IMG/VR virus record: IMGVR_UViG_3300042453_001774
Coordinates: 1-29,377 of that record
Reading direction: 5' to 3' (one strand)
Source of the DNA: a virus
DNA length: 29,377 nt
The position numbers and the translations under genes are program-made. Positions 7,171-15,644 of this stretch are shown one piece after another. Positions within the stretch are counted from its first letter, which is position 1; every line of letters begins with the position of its first letter. Below the pieces are notes generated by a model that worked only from the letters and a program-made list of their open reading frames with translations, was not told where the DNA came from and did not search any database.

Positions 7171-7686
7171 TTAGAAGATTTGAAAATAATCGTAAGCTAT
7201 TTTTACTACAAATGTATTATAAACTTGTGAACCCATATCAAAATCAATAGGACCTACTATAGATGGATAGCAACCAATTAATCTAACATTTTTAATTGTA
7301 TTTCCATTTAAATCAGTTTGTCTTACCACCCAATTTTGCTTTAAATTACTAAATGATTCGTTGACCGCAGAATGAGTATTTGAAGCATGGCCATTTATTT
7401 TTTTATGCCATTCTTGAAAAGAACGCCACAAAGTCCCTGAAACCGGAGAGTCATCTAAAATAGAAACTTCCCAATCTTCGTATTCTCTATCACCAGCAAA
7501 ATGAATTTGTCTCCCCCTATAAGGAAAAGTTACTTTTCCTAGTGTAGAAGAGGGCAAAGTTGTAGCTAATACATGATATGTGGCAACTGGATTTCCTACT
7601 CCAGAAGGCCATACTGCTTCTACTAGAAATCTATTTTTTCTAGTACCACCTTTAAAATTTGATGTAAAATTAGTAATTGATGGCAT
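7171..7686 (-). CDS. 19: Tail tube protein gp19, copy A
   Basis: This is the second gp19-type tube protein (171 residues), directly upstream of copy B with a 9-base gap. Motifs include GTRKNRFLVE, TTLPSSTLG, the RGRQIHFAGDREYEDWEVSI block (T4: AGDRTFDDWTVTV), RSFQEWHKKINGH, and KNVRLIGCYPSIVGPIDFD, ending in FVVKIAYDYFQIF. The EYEDW element after GDR is closer to T4 gp19 than the matching part of copy B, so this copy is the better candidate for the canonical tube subunit. It follows the second sheath gene by three bases, giving a sheath-sheath-tube-tube order. The SD is weak, so translation may be coupled to the sheath gene. Confidence 0.9.
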   Translation of the reverse strand: MPSITNFTSNFKGGTRKNRFLVEAVWPSGVGNPVATYHVLATTLPSSTLGKVTFPYRGRQIHFAGDREYEDWEVSILDDSPVSGTLWRSFQEWHKKINGHASNTHSAVNESFSNLKQNWVVRQTDLNGNTIKNVRLIGCYPSIVGPIDFDMGSQVYNTFVVKIAYDYFQIF

Positions 7687-7689
7687 ATC

Positions 7690-8964
7690 TTATGTAGTAA
7701 AGCTCAATTCTACAAAATTTATACTTTGTGATGGTTTAATAAAAATATCAACAGTAAATTTTCTGTTTGTTATATCAACGATATTATTATTTGATGCATC
7801 ACAAACGACAGAAAATTCCTCAATACCTTCGTTTAATTTAATAGAAACCAGATATTGTTGTATTTTACTTTTTATAATATTTCGCAATTGTTCATCGTTT
7901 TGCTCAAATAATGCAGATGCCAATATCGATTTAATATTAGTTACGATATTAAATATTAAATTTGCATATGTAATACTTTGTTTTAATGGATTTGGGTCGT
8001 TTATAGCACCAGAAAAATCACTGTTAAAATAATATGCTATAATTCCACCATCACCTGAAATTTTTATAGGTAAATTAATTCCACGATCATAGATAACACT
8101 TAAATTATTTAAGTTTGATGGTGTATTAGGTATTATTTGTTCTACCTCTACATTATTTGAAGAAATAAAATTTTGATTTAAAATTTTTCCTCTTGAAAAA
8201 CCAGCAGGAGGCGACCAAGGAGATGTGATTAAACATCTAGAAAATACACCGATGGCATCGCTCATCAAAGGAACACAAGTATAATTTTTTGTATCTATTT
8301 GATCTTGTTCGTCTGTTCCTATATTTCTTGAAGAATAGTATCTTAATATTTTTTTAATTCCTGCACAGCTATATGTTAAATAGGAAAAATTATTAGTAAT
8401 AAAATTTCTTAAATATAAATCTGAAATATTAATAATAGGTATTCTATTATATTCTGTATAACTGGTTTCGTATACTGTATTATTTAATCTAGTACAGTTA
8501 AGAATTAATGGTATTTTATTATTTTCTATTAAAGTTTTTAAATAATTACTTATTGTAAGCTTTAAAGGATCATATGCTAATAATTTGATATTTCTTTCGT
8601 TTAAAGCGTATTGTATATTAGATTCTGATGTAGGGGATGAACAATTAACCAATATGACATTATGGCCATAATGTAATTGATCTAATATTAAATGATTATA
8701 TAAATCAATTTTTCTAGAAATATCCCCTCTATCAGGTATTTTCATAAAATTTAAAAAATCTTCAAATTTAGATATAGAAGAATCTAAAAATGTATAATTT
8801 GCATCTTTTATTAAAGATGTAATTTTATCAAAAGAGTCTATAACAAAATACTTTTCAGATGTTAATTTTAAAAATGTAAAATAATCAGAATCGTAGATTA
8901 AAAGAGCAACATCTACATTCTTTTTTGACTCTATTGTATTAAATTGAAATGAAATATCATCCAT
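7690..8964 (-). CDS. Second tail sheath-like protein (gp18 paralogue, diverged)
   Basis: A 424-residue protein whose C-terminal half is sheath-like. SDAIGVFSRC and PWSPPAGFSRG (249-259) line up with DAAGCIARTD and PWYAPAGTVRG of the neighbouring sheath protein. ASALFEQNDEQLR matches SNALFELNDAETR. EEFSVVCDASNN...VDIFIKPSQSINFVELSF matches YSIICDETNN...VDLSFKPVFSVNEVSF. The N-terminal half (about 1-200) is unlike the other copy and has no match I recognise. The C-terminal handshake arm needed for sheath polymerisation is present. It may form part of the sheath, a special ring at one end, or a decoration; function is inferred only. Its start overlaps the stop of the first sheath gene. Confidence 0.75.
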   Translation of the reverse strand: MDDISFQFNTIESKKNVDVALLIYDSDYFTFLKLTSEKYFVIDSFDKITSLIKDANYTFLDSSISKFEDFLNFMKIPDRGDISRKIDLYNHLILDQLHYGHNVILVNCSSPTSESNIQYALNERNIKLLAYDPLKLTISNYLKTLIENNKIPLILNCTRLNNTVYETSYTEYNRIPIINISDLYLRNFITNNFSYLTYSCAGIKKILRYYSSRNIGTDEQDQIDTKNYTCVPLMSDAIGVFSRCLITSPWSPPAGFSRGKILNQNFISSNNVEVEQIIPNTPSNLNNLSVIYDRGINLPIKISGDGGIIAYYFNSDFSGAINDPNPLKQSITYANLIFNIVTNIKSILASALFEQNDEQLRNIIKSKIQQYLVSIKLNEGIEEFSVVCDASNNNIVDITNRKFTVDIFIKPSQSINFVELSFTT

Positions 8965-10142
8965 TAAGATTGATTAATAACAAATCTAAACGAAACTTCA
9001 TTTACAGAGAATACTGGTTTAAACGATAAATCCACCACTATTTGTCTTGCTTCTTGTACTACTAATGTATTATTTGTTTCATCACATATTATTGAATATG
9101 AAGAAACTCCTCTTCCAGATTTAATAAATTCCATGACTGCTGTAGAAGATGTTACTATTTTAGATCTTGTTTCCGCATCATTAAGCTCAAATAGAGCATT
9201 AGAAATTATAGGTTTAAATGCCCTACCAATATAATTTACTAATCTTGTAATTCCAAGTTGAGTTTTATTTGATGAAGATGTAGTTTCGCATGTTTTATCA
9301 CCTAAAAGATAAGCACCATCTAAACCAACAATATTGTTAAAAGCATTGACTGATTGGGTTTGTAGAGTGGTTATATCATTATCATCGAGTGCTGGAATTA
9401 ATTTAGTAAAACTATTAATTTGACCACGAACTGTTCCAGCTGGAGCATACCACGGATAATATTCTGAATCTGTTCTAGCAATGCATCCGGCAGCATCTGA
9501 TGTCATTAGTATTCTAATATTAGCTGTTTCTCCACCGTACAATCTATTTCTTTCTTTTCTTCCTAGAACAGAAAATATCTGATTGTCAAAAGTACTTCCA
9601 GCAATACCAGTAAGCTGTAAAATACCAAATCCACCACCAGAATAAGTAGTTGGATAATCACCATCACTACCATTTCTATATTCAAAAGAAGAGCCTACAA
9701 TACCAATAACATCTTCAAAAATATTAACAAAGGCTATAACATCAAGAAATTTTTCTCTTCTTTCATAAAAAGCAGAGTCAAATTGTATATTTACAGATCC
9801 GAGTTGTGTTGCTCCAGTTGCAGCAATTAAAATTCCTCCATATTCAAGATAATTTAAAGCTGAATGTAATTCTCTGTCTAGAGTAGTACCACCACTAAAT
9901 CCCTTTTCTAATGTTGAATTAGCAAGTCCGCTAGAAGTTCCAGCAAGAACGGAAATATCAAATTCTGATATTAATTCTTGTGGAGTATTATATTGTTTAA
10001 AAACTGGTACTGGGTTTTCATTTTGTACTAGTTTATTATAAAATGTTTCTCCACAAAAAAATACAGAAATATGCGAAGATGCTTGAGATGCTATTGTATT
10101 AATTAAATTTGCTGAATTTTCTGTTATATTAATTTGTGGCAT
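8964..10142 (-). CDS. 18: Tail sheath protein gp18 (short form)
   Basis: This is the contractile sheath subunit. The C-terminal sheath signature is clear: ANIRILMTSDAAGCIARTD (208-225), PWYAPAGTVRG (230-240), ISNALFELNDAETR, and the final strand VDLSFKPVFSVNEVSFRFVI that swaps between subunits. An earlier LIAATGATQLG strand is also typical. The 392 residues are far fewer than T4 gp18 (659), so the variable outer domains of T4 gp18 are largely missing and this is close to a minimal sheath core. It lies directly after the terminase gene, as in T4. An AGGAA SD precedes the ATG. Being closer to the family consensus than the downstream paralogue, it is probably the main sheath protein. Confidence 0.88.
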   Translation of the reverse strand: MPQINITENSANLINTIASQASSHISVFFCGETFYNKLVQNENPVPVFKQYNTPQELISEFDISVLAGTSSGLANSTLEKGFSGGTTLDRELHSALNYLEYGGILIAATGATQLGSVNIQFDSAFYERREKFLDVIAFVNIFEDVIGIVGSSFEYRNGSDGDYPTTYSGGGFGILQLTGIAGSTFDNQIFSVLGRKERNRLYGGETANIRILMTSDAAGCIARTDSEYYPWYAPAGTVRGQINSFTKLIPALDDNDITTLQTQSVNAFNNIVGLDGAYLLGDKTCETTSSSNKTQLGITRLVNYIGRAFKPIISNALFELNDAETRSKIVTSSTAVMEFIKSGRGVSSYSIICDETNNTLVVQEARQIVVDLSFKPVFSVNEVSFRFVINQS

Positions 10143-10145
10143 ATA

Positions 10146-11789
10146 TTATTCCTGTGTAAACCAAATGTCTTTACCCGCTTTGAAAATATTATCAAATTTG
10201 TCCGGTCCAACAAAAAAAGTAGTATTTTCTTCCTCTTCTTTCTCTGTGGTATTTATTATTTTTTTCTTTTGTATCTCTATAATCTCTTCAAAATAGCCTT
10301 GACGGGTCAGCCATCCGAAAAGAACCAAGCACATAACCAAATCGTCTGTATATCCATCATCTGCACAATGTGTCTGATGTTTTGAAACAAAAGTCATCAA
10401 TTCTTGAATAATATCAAAATCTCTGACCAAGAGCCTGTCTTGCTCAATTAAATTTTTTAAAACTGCACAACCCAGTTTTTTGACCGCAGAGCTGGTCCTT
10501 ACGCCTCTTTGTTTTGTTCCGCGACCGAATCCCAAGGTTACTTTTTGTCCTGCACGACCCATCATCTGAGTCTGAATGATATTTTCATACTCGTAATCTT
10601 CGTGCATGGCATCGGCAATCTGACCGCCAATGTCGTTGACTTCAATCAGTAAGTGTGCATTATTATATTTTATTGCCAAATTGTAGAGTTCCGGCGGAAC
10701 ATCAAAGGGAGATATAAGATTATTTCTATACCTTGCCACGACCTTATGGGGCTTTTCGGTAGAATCGACCACCACCATAGCCGTATAGTCTCTTCCCTGG
10801 CCTCTGGCGACATCGACCATGATGAAGTAGGCATTGCCTTCAACTGGCTCGTCGTAGATATAAAGGCCCCCTGGCTCCTTTGCTAGTGGTTTATCAAACT
10901 GAAGCAAATTTAGCTTGCTGGCACTGATTAAAGTATTTGACGAACCAAGGAACGAACATTCGAACTCCTGCTCAAACTGCTGTTCGCTGGTCTGGGCAAT
11001 CATCTGCTGCTTCCATTGCTCGTCGCGCAGAGGCCCACCAGCGTACTTAGGAACCTGTCTCCAAGACACCTCTATGGGTATGTACTCGTTCTTGCCCTCC
11101 TCTCCCTGCTTCCTTGTAGCCCCCTTCCAGAAGGAATAGAACATATTCAGTCCGTTTGGGGTTGATACCATGAATACCTTCGTGGTTTGACCGGAGGTAA
11201 TTGTAGGGTAAACTGAACTGAAGAACTCTTCTGCTATGTTTTGAGAGACATGGGCAAATTCGTCCAAGAAGATGAGGTTGAATGATCCACCACGAACTGC
11301 CGATGAGGATGTGGCGGATGCCATGACTTTTGAGCCATTCTCAAGCTGAATGGATGTTTTATTCCATTCGATGATACCTTGCTGGAGCCACTTGGGAAGA
11401 TACTCATAGGCCAGACGAAGACGGCCAAGAATTTCTCTAGCCGTATTCATCTTGTTGGCTAGAATACCAACGCTCATGCTCTGATTGAAAAGAATATAGT
11501 GAAGAATGAATGCAACAATCGTTGTGCTCTTACCAGACTGACGCGGCAGTTTAGCAATAAGATAACGGTTATTGTGCATTTTATTGATCATGTCCTCTTG
11601 GTAATCATACAAATCAAAAGGAACAAGACCTTTATCAAGAGATACTACCTTGACATATTTCTTAATAAAGTAAATTGGATCTTGGGAGCAACGAACATAT
11701 TCCCGAATCTGTTCTTCGGTGAAGTCAATCTTTACTCCAGCTTCTTTTAAATTTGGATTACCTAAGTAACCCTTAAATTTCCTTGACAT
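10146..11789 (-). CDS. 17: Terminase large subunit gp17
   Basis: This is the DNA-packaging motor ATPase and headful nuclease. It has 547 residues (T4 gp17 has 610). ATPase domain: Walker A PRQSGKST at 82-89, Walker B NLIFLDEF at 171-178 with Asp176 and catalytic Glu177, and the coupling motif STPNG at 209-213. Nuclease domain (RNase H fold): Asp326 in FIMVDVARGQGRDYT, Glu383 in LLIEVND, and Asp482/Asp483 in DDGYTDDLV. These correspond to the T4 metal-binding triad. The start, with a GG-rich SD, overlaps the end of the small-subunit gene by 17 bases. G+C is visibly higher in the middle of the gene than at its ends, which reflects either strong purifying selection or past recombination. Confidence 0.97.
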   Translation of the reverse strand: MSRKFKGYLGNPNLKEAGVKIDFTEEQIREYVRCSQDPIYFIKKYVKVVSLDKGLVPFDLYDYQEDMINKMHNNRYLIAKLPRQSGKSTTIVAFILHYILFNQSMSVGILANKMNTAREILGRLRLAYEYLPKWLQQGIIEWNKTSIQLENGSKVMASATSSSAVRGGSFNLIFLDEFAHVSQNIAEEFFSSVYPTITSGQTTKVFMVSTPNGLNMFYSFWKGATRKQGEEGKNEYIPIEVSWRQVPKYAGGPLRDEQWKQQMIAQTSEQQFEQEFECSFLGSSNTLISASKLNLLQFDKPLAKEPGGLYIYDEPVEGNAYFIMVDVARGQGRDYTAMVVVDSTEKPHKVVARYRNNLISPFDVPPELYNLAIKYNNAHLLIEVNDIGGQIADAMHEDYEYENIIQTQMMGRAGQKVTLGFGRGTKQRGVRTSSAVKKLGCAVLKNLIEQDRLLVRDFDIIQELMTFVSKHQTHCADDGYTDDLVMCLVLFGWLTRQGYFEEIIEIQKKKIINTTEKEEEENTTFFVGPDKFDNIFKAGKDIWFTQE

Positions 11790-12189
11790 CCTCTACCACC
11801 TTCGCATCAATCATTTCTATAGCTTTATTCTTACTTCTTTCAGGATTGATTAAGTCCTGTAGATCACTAGTGGAACCTATGAAGAATGAATTATTATTTG
11901 TTGTTTTAATAGTAGTCTTATTTGTTTCGTTTTTGATCTTTTCAAGATCTATTAGATCTTTGTTAATCTCAGACATAGTCTTCAGCATTTGAGTTACCAC
12001 TTCATATGCTCTTGGAGAATCACCTTCAGTCGCAACTTTCATTATACCTTCAAGAGCAAGTTTTGACTTCTCAATGATATCGTACATATTACGCTTGGCA
12101 TATTCAAAATCCTTTTCTGGAGATTGTTGTATTTCTTTATTAGCGTTTTCTGTCGGTTCTATATTAAAAAAATCGTTCAAATAATTCAT
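11773..12189 (-). CDS. 16: Terminase small subunit gp16
   Basis: This small protein forms the ring that recognises DNA and stimulates gp17. It lies immediately upstream of gene 17, overlapping it as in T4. The pattern DFEYAKRNMYDIIEKSKLAL (from about 28), then EGIMKVATEGDSPRAYEVV and MLKTMSEINKDLIDLEKI matches the central coiled-coil oligomerisation domain of T4-like gp16. The C-terminal IDAKVVEDV resembles the conserved tail of the family. The frame is open 12 bases further, to a GTG at 12201 that overlaps gene 15, but the ATG at 12187-12189, two bases after the gene 15 stop, is the more natural start. No strong SD is visible, so coupling to gene 15 is likely. Confidence 0.88.
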   Translation of the reverse strand: MNYLNDFFNIEPTENANKEIQQSPEKDFEYAKRNMYDIIEKSKLALEGIMKVATEGDSPRAYEVVTQMLKTMSEINKDLIDLEKIKNETNKTTIKTTNNNSFFIGSTSDLQDLINPERSKNKAIEMIDAKVVEDVKEI

Positions 12190-12191
12190 AA

Positions 12192-13277
12192 TTATTGGCA
12201 CACTTTTATTGTGGATATATTTGCTTTAAATGTTGTACTTACTTCGCCATTAATAATTTTAAAATAATATTTTGGTTTTTGATAATCTATAAGTAAAAAT
12301 TCATCAATACATGGAATTGTATCTAAAGGATTTGCTCCAATATAATAAGTTAGTTCTCTTAGTATTACATTTACATCACTTTGAGATAAAGATAAACTAT
12401 TTGCATTTTTTCTAATTTGAGAAACAATACTATTATTTATCGAATCAAATAATTGTATTGTTGTTCTAGAATCAGTGACATTATTTTCTGTCCAAGTAAA
12501 ATTAGAAATAAAATTTGTAGCATTATCGGAGAGATAATAAGTTTGATTCAAATAATTGGGATTCATAATAATATTTGTTGATTGTGCATTTAACAGTGCT
12601 GCATACTCAACAGGATCTGGATTTGAATCTTCTGTAAAAACAAATGATTGTGAAGAAGAACCAGATTTTATTTCTCCAAAAAGATAACTAAAAACTATGA
12701 ATGATATAGATCCTACTATTGTTCTTTTAGAATTAAATGCTCCTTCGTGATCATCACTTAATCTTATTTCTTTTAAAGAAACAGAAACATTAATATTTTT
12801 AAAGATTTCATTAAAATTTAACCTCATGTTAAATTCTGGATTAAAATATGAAACTATTTGTTCAATTATTTGATAACCTTCATCCAGATTTCTAACATAA
12901 AAATATAAATTCATATTTAATACAATTGGGGTTTCAGAAAAAGTTTTATATGTTATAGAATCATCTAAACTCTCTCCTTCAACCACAGTGCTTGAAACTC
13001 TAAGTTTATTTCTTTTTCTAGAATTATCATATTCCATAGCAGAAATATCAAAACTCATATAAGGAAGATTTATTTGAGTTTTGATATTATCACTAATAGA
13101 CGAATTTTGTTCTAATCTTCGTAAAAATTTTTCTTTTGAGGAAAAAGTAATAGGCACTTTTATTTTTTCCTCTACATCTGTTGTTTCATTTTTTCTTATA
13201 ATATAAATTTCATCAAATAATGAACCAAAAGCAACAACTAATTTTCTAATTGATTGGTTATTAAATGTACTAAACAT
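12192..13277 (-). CDS. 15: Tail sheath terminator / neck protein gp15
   Basis: This is the ring protein that caps the finished sheath and tube and joins the tail to the head. The N-terminal half matches T4 gp15: MFSTFNNQSIRKLVVAFGSL with FDEIYI, then KVPITFSSKEKFLRRL (T4: RVPITYASKEHFMMKL), LPYMSFDI, LNMNLYFYVRN, and the QIIEQIVSYFNPEFN block (T4: QIVEQILPYFQPHFN). The following SKRTIVGSISFIVFSYLFG strand also fits. At 361 residues it is longer than T4 gp15 (272). The extra C-terminal 130 or so residues are Asn/Ser-rich and unassigned. It overlaps gene 14 by one base and has an AAGGT SD. Order 13-14-15-16-17 is exactly that of T4. Confidence 0.93.
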   Translation of the reverse strand: MFSTFNNQSIRKLVVAFGSLFDEIYIIRKNETTDVEEKIKVPITFSSKEKFLRRLEQNSSISDNIKTQINLPYMSFDISAMEYDNSRKRNKLRVSSTVVEGESLDDSITYKTFSETPIVLNMNLYFYVRNLDEGYQIIEQIVSYFNPEFNMRLNFNEIFKNINVSVSLKEIRLSDDHEGAFNSKRTIVGSISFIVFSYLFGEIKSGSSSQSFVFTEDSNPDPVEYAALLNAQSTNIIMNPNYLNQTYYLSDNATNFISNFTWTENNVTDSRTTIQLFDSINNSIVSQIRKNANSLSLSQSDVNVILRELTYYIGANPLDTIPCIDEFLLIDYQKPKYYFKIINGEVSTTFKANISTIKVCQ

Positions 13278-14215
13278 TAGTAGTTACCTTCTGAGAATGG
13301 GTCTTTTTCGCTAAAATTAATTATAGGTTCAGTATATTTACTACCAGAACCAGTAAATCCTCTTTGATAATCTAGAGGTGGTGTTTCCCCTTCAATATCG
13401 TCAAGAACTATATTTACTGGACCATAACTATTTGAAGTATCTAAAGCATGTATTCTAAATGTTATTCCACTTGTTGTACTTGTTACTGTTGTTGGAAGCG
13501 AGAATGTAGTTCCATCCAAAGATTGCATTTCAGATGTCATCGTAGAACCAGAAATATCAAAATCTAAGATTCTAAAATATGCAGCTGAACCCGATATAAC
13601 ACCCGGCAATTCAAATTTATCTCCACGAATTATCTTATTATAAGAAGCAGTAAGACCAGAATCTGATGTTGTGGTTTTAAATATATAAATTTTTTGCTTG
13701 AAGTCGTTAATAGCATCCACAGCTTCTGTACCTGTATTGAAATTTTCCATAGAATATGCAAAGGTTTCACATGTTAAAGTAAACACATAATTTTTATCTA
13801 ATTGATAAAAAGGAAGTTCGTGTTCGACAAAAGTAATCTCAAACATCGTTTTTGACAACGGAAAATATAAAATATCACCTTCTCTTGGTCTTATTATATT
13901 AGAAGATTTTTCTGTAATTTCTTTTATAAATCTTTTTTTACTAACAATTAAATTTAAAGTATCTTTTACTTCAAGGCCAAATTTTCCTATAGTATCTCCA
14001 CCACCAAATCCAGATGTTGAAGCAACATACATTTCAATTTGATAAGTTTTAGTAAATTTATTTAATGGATCTTCCCCAAAAAGTCTATCTAGATTTACAT
14101 TTTCTCTAGGAATATACCATAGATTTTTACCCATCATTCGAATAATTTCTATGATGTTGTCTTCGACAACATTTTGCTCTGTTCCTTGAAATCTAAAATA
14201 GGGATTAAGGGCCAT
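13277..14215 (-). CDS. 14: Neck protein gp14
   Basis: This is a head-completion/neck protein that binds with gp13 to the packaged head before tail joining. The N-terminus matches T4-like gp14: EDNIIEIIRMMGKNLWYIPR, then NLDRLFGEDPLNKF, YQIEMYVASTSGFGGG and DTIGKFGLEVKDTLNLIVSKKRF. Further support is the REGDILYFPLSKTMFEITFV block with HELPFYQLDKNYVFTLTCE. It has 312 residues, somewhat longer than T4 gp14 (256); the additional Ser/Thr/Gly-rich part lies at about 200-275. The conserved ending NFSEKDPFSEGNY is typical. AGGA lies just before the ATG, in the last codons of gene 13. Confidence 0.93.
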   Translation of the reverse strand: MALNPYFRFQGTEQNVVEDNIIEIIRMMGKNLWYIPRENVNLDRLFGEDPLNKFTKTYQIEMYVASTSGFGGGDTIGKFGLEVKDTLNLIVSKKRFIKEITEKSSNIIRPREGDILYFPLSKTMFEITFVEHELPFYQLDKNYVFTLTCETFAYSMENFNTGTEAVDAINDFKQKIYIFKTTTSDSGLTASYNKIIRGDKFELPGVISGSAAYFRILDFDISGSTMTSEMQSLDGTTFSLPTTVTSTTSGITFRIHALDTSNSYGPVNIVLDDIEGETPPLDYQRGFTGSGSKYTEPIINFSEKDPFSEGNY

Positions 14216-14217
14216 AT

Positions 14218-15021
14218 TTATCCTGTCATCATATCAGGAGGAAGTTCGTAAGAAGAAATAATTTGTTCTTCTAAAATAGCTATTTCTCTTTCAGCTTCTC
14301 CAAATATTGTTCCTCCACGAAGCTGTACTCCACCTGGAAGGGCAACACCATCAAATTTGGACAAATTTGCTCCCCATTGTCTTTTAATAAGAGCAGTAAA
14401 ATATTTTTTTAACATTCTGTCATTGTAAATTTCTGGATACTTATCTGGATCTAAATTTACATATGCCTCTATAGCTAAATAAGTTCCTGCCTTTAAAACA
14501 GTCCAGTCAGTTTCGATGTATATTTTATTTGTTACTTTATTGAATCTTATTGTTCTTTCTGGATCGAACATCATTTCAATAAGTCTAATATATCTTTTAG
14601 TTAAATCAAAATTTGCTATTGGAGTAGAATTTATGAATCCTAAATTAGTATTAATCCCATAAACATCGTTTAGTGCTAATTGATATCTAATATCAAACAA
14701 TTCATTAGCATTAAGAGAGCCAAATGGAAATATTCTCAATACGGAAAGAATATCATATCCAGTAGGAGATCCGGCAGATGATCCTACGATAGGACCCAAA
14801 TTATTTGTATTAAGATACTTATTTGCTATATCTTCTTCTGTAAGATTATAAGAAAAATATGCTCTCTCTACACCATCATAGTGTCTTTCTGAAAAAAATT
14901 GAAGAGCGTCGTCTAATCTATCTAATGCCTGCTGATGATCTACATTTATTTCTACTACTGGTGCTCCCAGAGTTCTAAATGCGTAATCAATTAGAGTTTG
15001 TTTGGAATTTGGTTGTGCCAT
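14218..15021 (-). CDS. 13: Neck protein gp13
   Basis: This is a head-completion protein that works with gp14 at the portal. Its 267 residues include the conserved start LIDYAFRTLGAPVVEINVDH and QQALDRLDDALQFFSERHYDGVER, which are characteristic of T4-like gp13. The LRIFPFG, FDIRYQLALNDVYG, MFDPERTIRFNKVTNKIYI and ALIKRQWGANLSKFDGVALPG blocks are also typical. The C-terminus IISSYELPPDMMTG fits the usual end. It lies two bases ahead of gene 14. No SD is apparent; the bases before the ATG are A/T-rich and include a CATAAATA that is too close to the start to serve as an ordinary late promoter. Confidence 0.93.
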   Translation of the reverse strand: MAQPNSKQTLIDYAFRTLGAPVVEINVDHQQALDRLDDALQFFSERHYDGVERAYFSYNLTEEDIANKYLNTNNLGPIVGSSAGSPTGYDILSVLRIFPFGSLNANELFDIRYQLALNDVYGINTNLGFINSTPIANFDLTKRYIRLIEMMFDPERTIRFNKVTNKIYIETDWTVLKAGTYLAIEAYVNLDPDKYPEIYNDRMLKKYFTALIKRQWGANLSKFDGVALPGGVQLRGGTIFGEAEREIAILEEQIISSYELPPDMMTG

Positions 15022-15040
15022 TACATTTATTTATGCACAT

Positions 15041-15634
15041 TTATTCCTTCTCTATTTTTCTTTTTTCTTCAGCTTCAATTATTTTATCAAAAATTTTTTG
15101 TAATTCTTCTGGAGCATCTGGAGTAGTTATAACAACATTTTCAACATCTTCAATACTTAATTTTTCTATTTTATTTTTTCTATTATCTGGATTATTTGTT
15201 TCAGATATAGTACATGGAATATAATTAGTAAACCCTGGCATTTTAAGAGGGCAATTTAATTTTGGAAAATCTAATTTACTATATTCATCATCAGAACCAT
15301 TGAGCCATGTTTGTTTTCTATCTCCGCAACCACAACCACCGCAAAAAAATTTTCCTTCTGTAGTAGATTTGCTCAAATGCTCACATGGAGGAATTGAGCC
15401 TCCATTACCGAAGCAGCTCAAAACTCGTAATTGTTTTGTTTCTTTTTCTACTTTTTTATTAGTAAATCCCTTTGAAATAAGAGACATAGCATAACTTTGA
15501 ATCATATTAAATGGGTTTGGTATAGTCATAGGTTCTTCCCTTGTGGGAAGCTCTATCTTTTCTACTGGTTTTCTATTAAATAGTAATTTTCCGCTTGAAT
15601 TTTTTCCGCAGTTGCAAGGCTTGTTTTCAGCCAT
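15041..15634 (-). CDS. Cysteine-rich protein of unknown function, probable metal-binding
   Basis: I do not assign a family. The 197-residue protein has nine cysteines, mostly in clusters: CNC at residues 7-9, a central Cys-rich block with CEH and then CGGCGCGDRKQTW, and later NCPLKMPGF and IPCT. The spacing C..C.C plus CEH suggests zinc or possibly iron-sulfur binding. The C-terminal 50 residues are charged and helical (APEELQKIFDKIIEAEEKRK). It lies between neck gene 13 and a tail-protein gene, within a block of structural genes and with a good SD (GAGGT). A virion component or an assembly factor is plausible, but this is inference from position only. Cysteines in such a pattern are unusual among T4-type structural proteins. 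Confidence 0.7.
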   Translation of the reverse strand: MAENKPCNCGKNSSGKLLFNRKPVEKIELPTREEPMTIPNPFNMIQSYAMSLISKGFTNKKVEKETKQLRVLSCFGNGGSIPPCEHLSKSTTEGKFFCGGCGCGDRKQTWLNGSDDEYSKLDFPKLNCPLKMPGFTNYIPCTISETNNPDNRKNKIEKLSIEDVENVVITTPDAPEELQKIFDKIIEAEEKRKIEKE

Positions 15635-15644
15635 AATTAAAACC

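Noticed and set aside
7580-8032. Plus-strand ORF of 150 codons across the tube/sheath junction
   Set aside because: It is antisense to two genes with clear homology and has no homology pattern of its own; the length is explained by codon bias of the true frames.
12190-12201. GTG start at 12201 for gene 16
   Set aside because: It overlaps the end of gene 15 and adds only four residues; the ATG at 12187-12189 immediately after the gene 15 stop is more natural.
14215-14222. GATAAATA next to the gene 14 start as a late promoter
   Set aside because: It overlaps the ATG itself and is explained by the gene 13 stop codon plus an AGGA SD; transcription could not start upstream of the gene.
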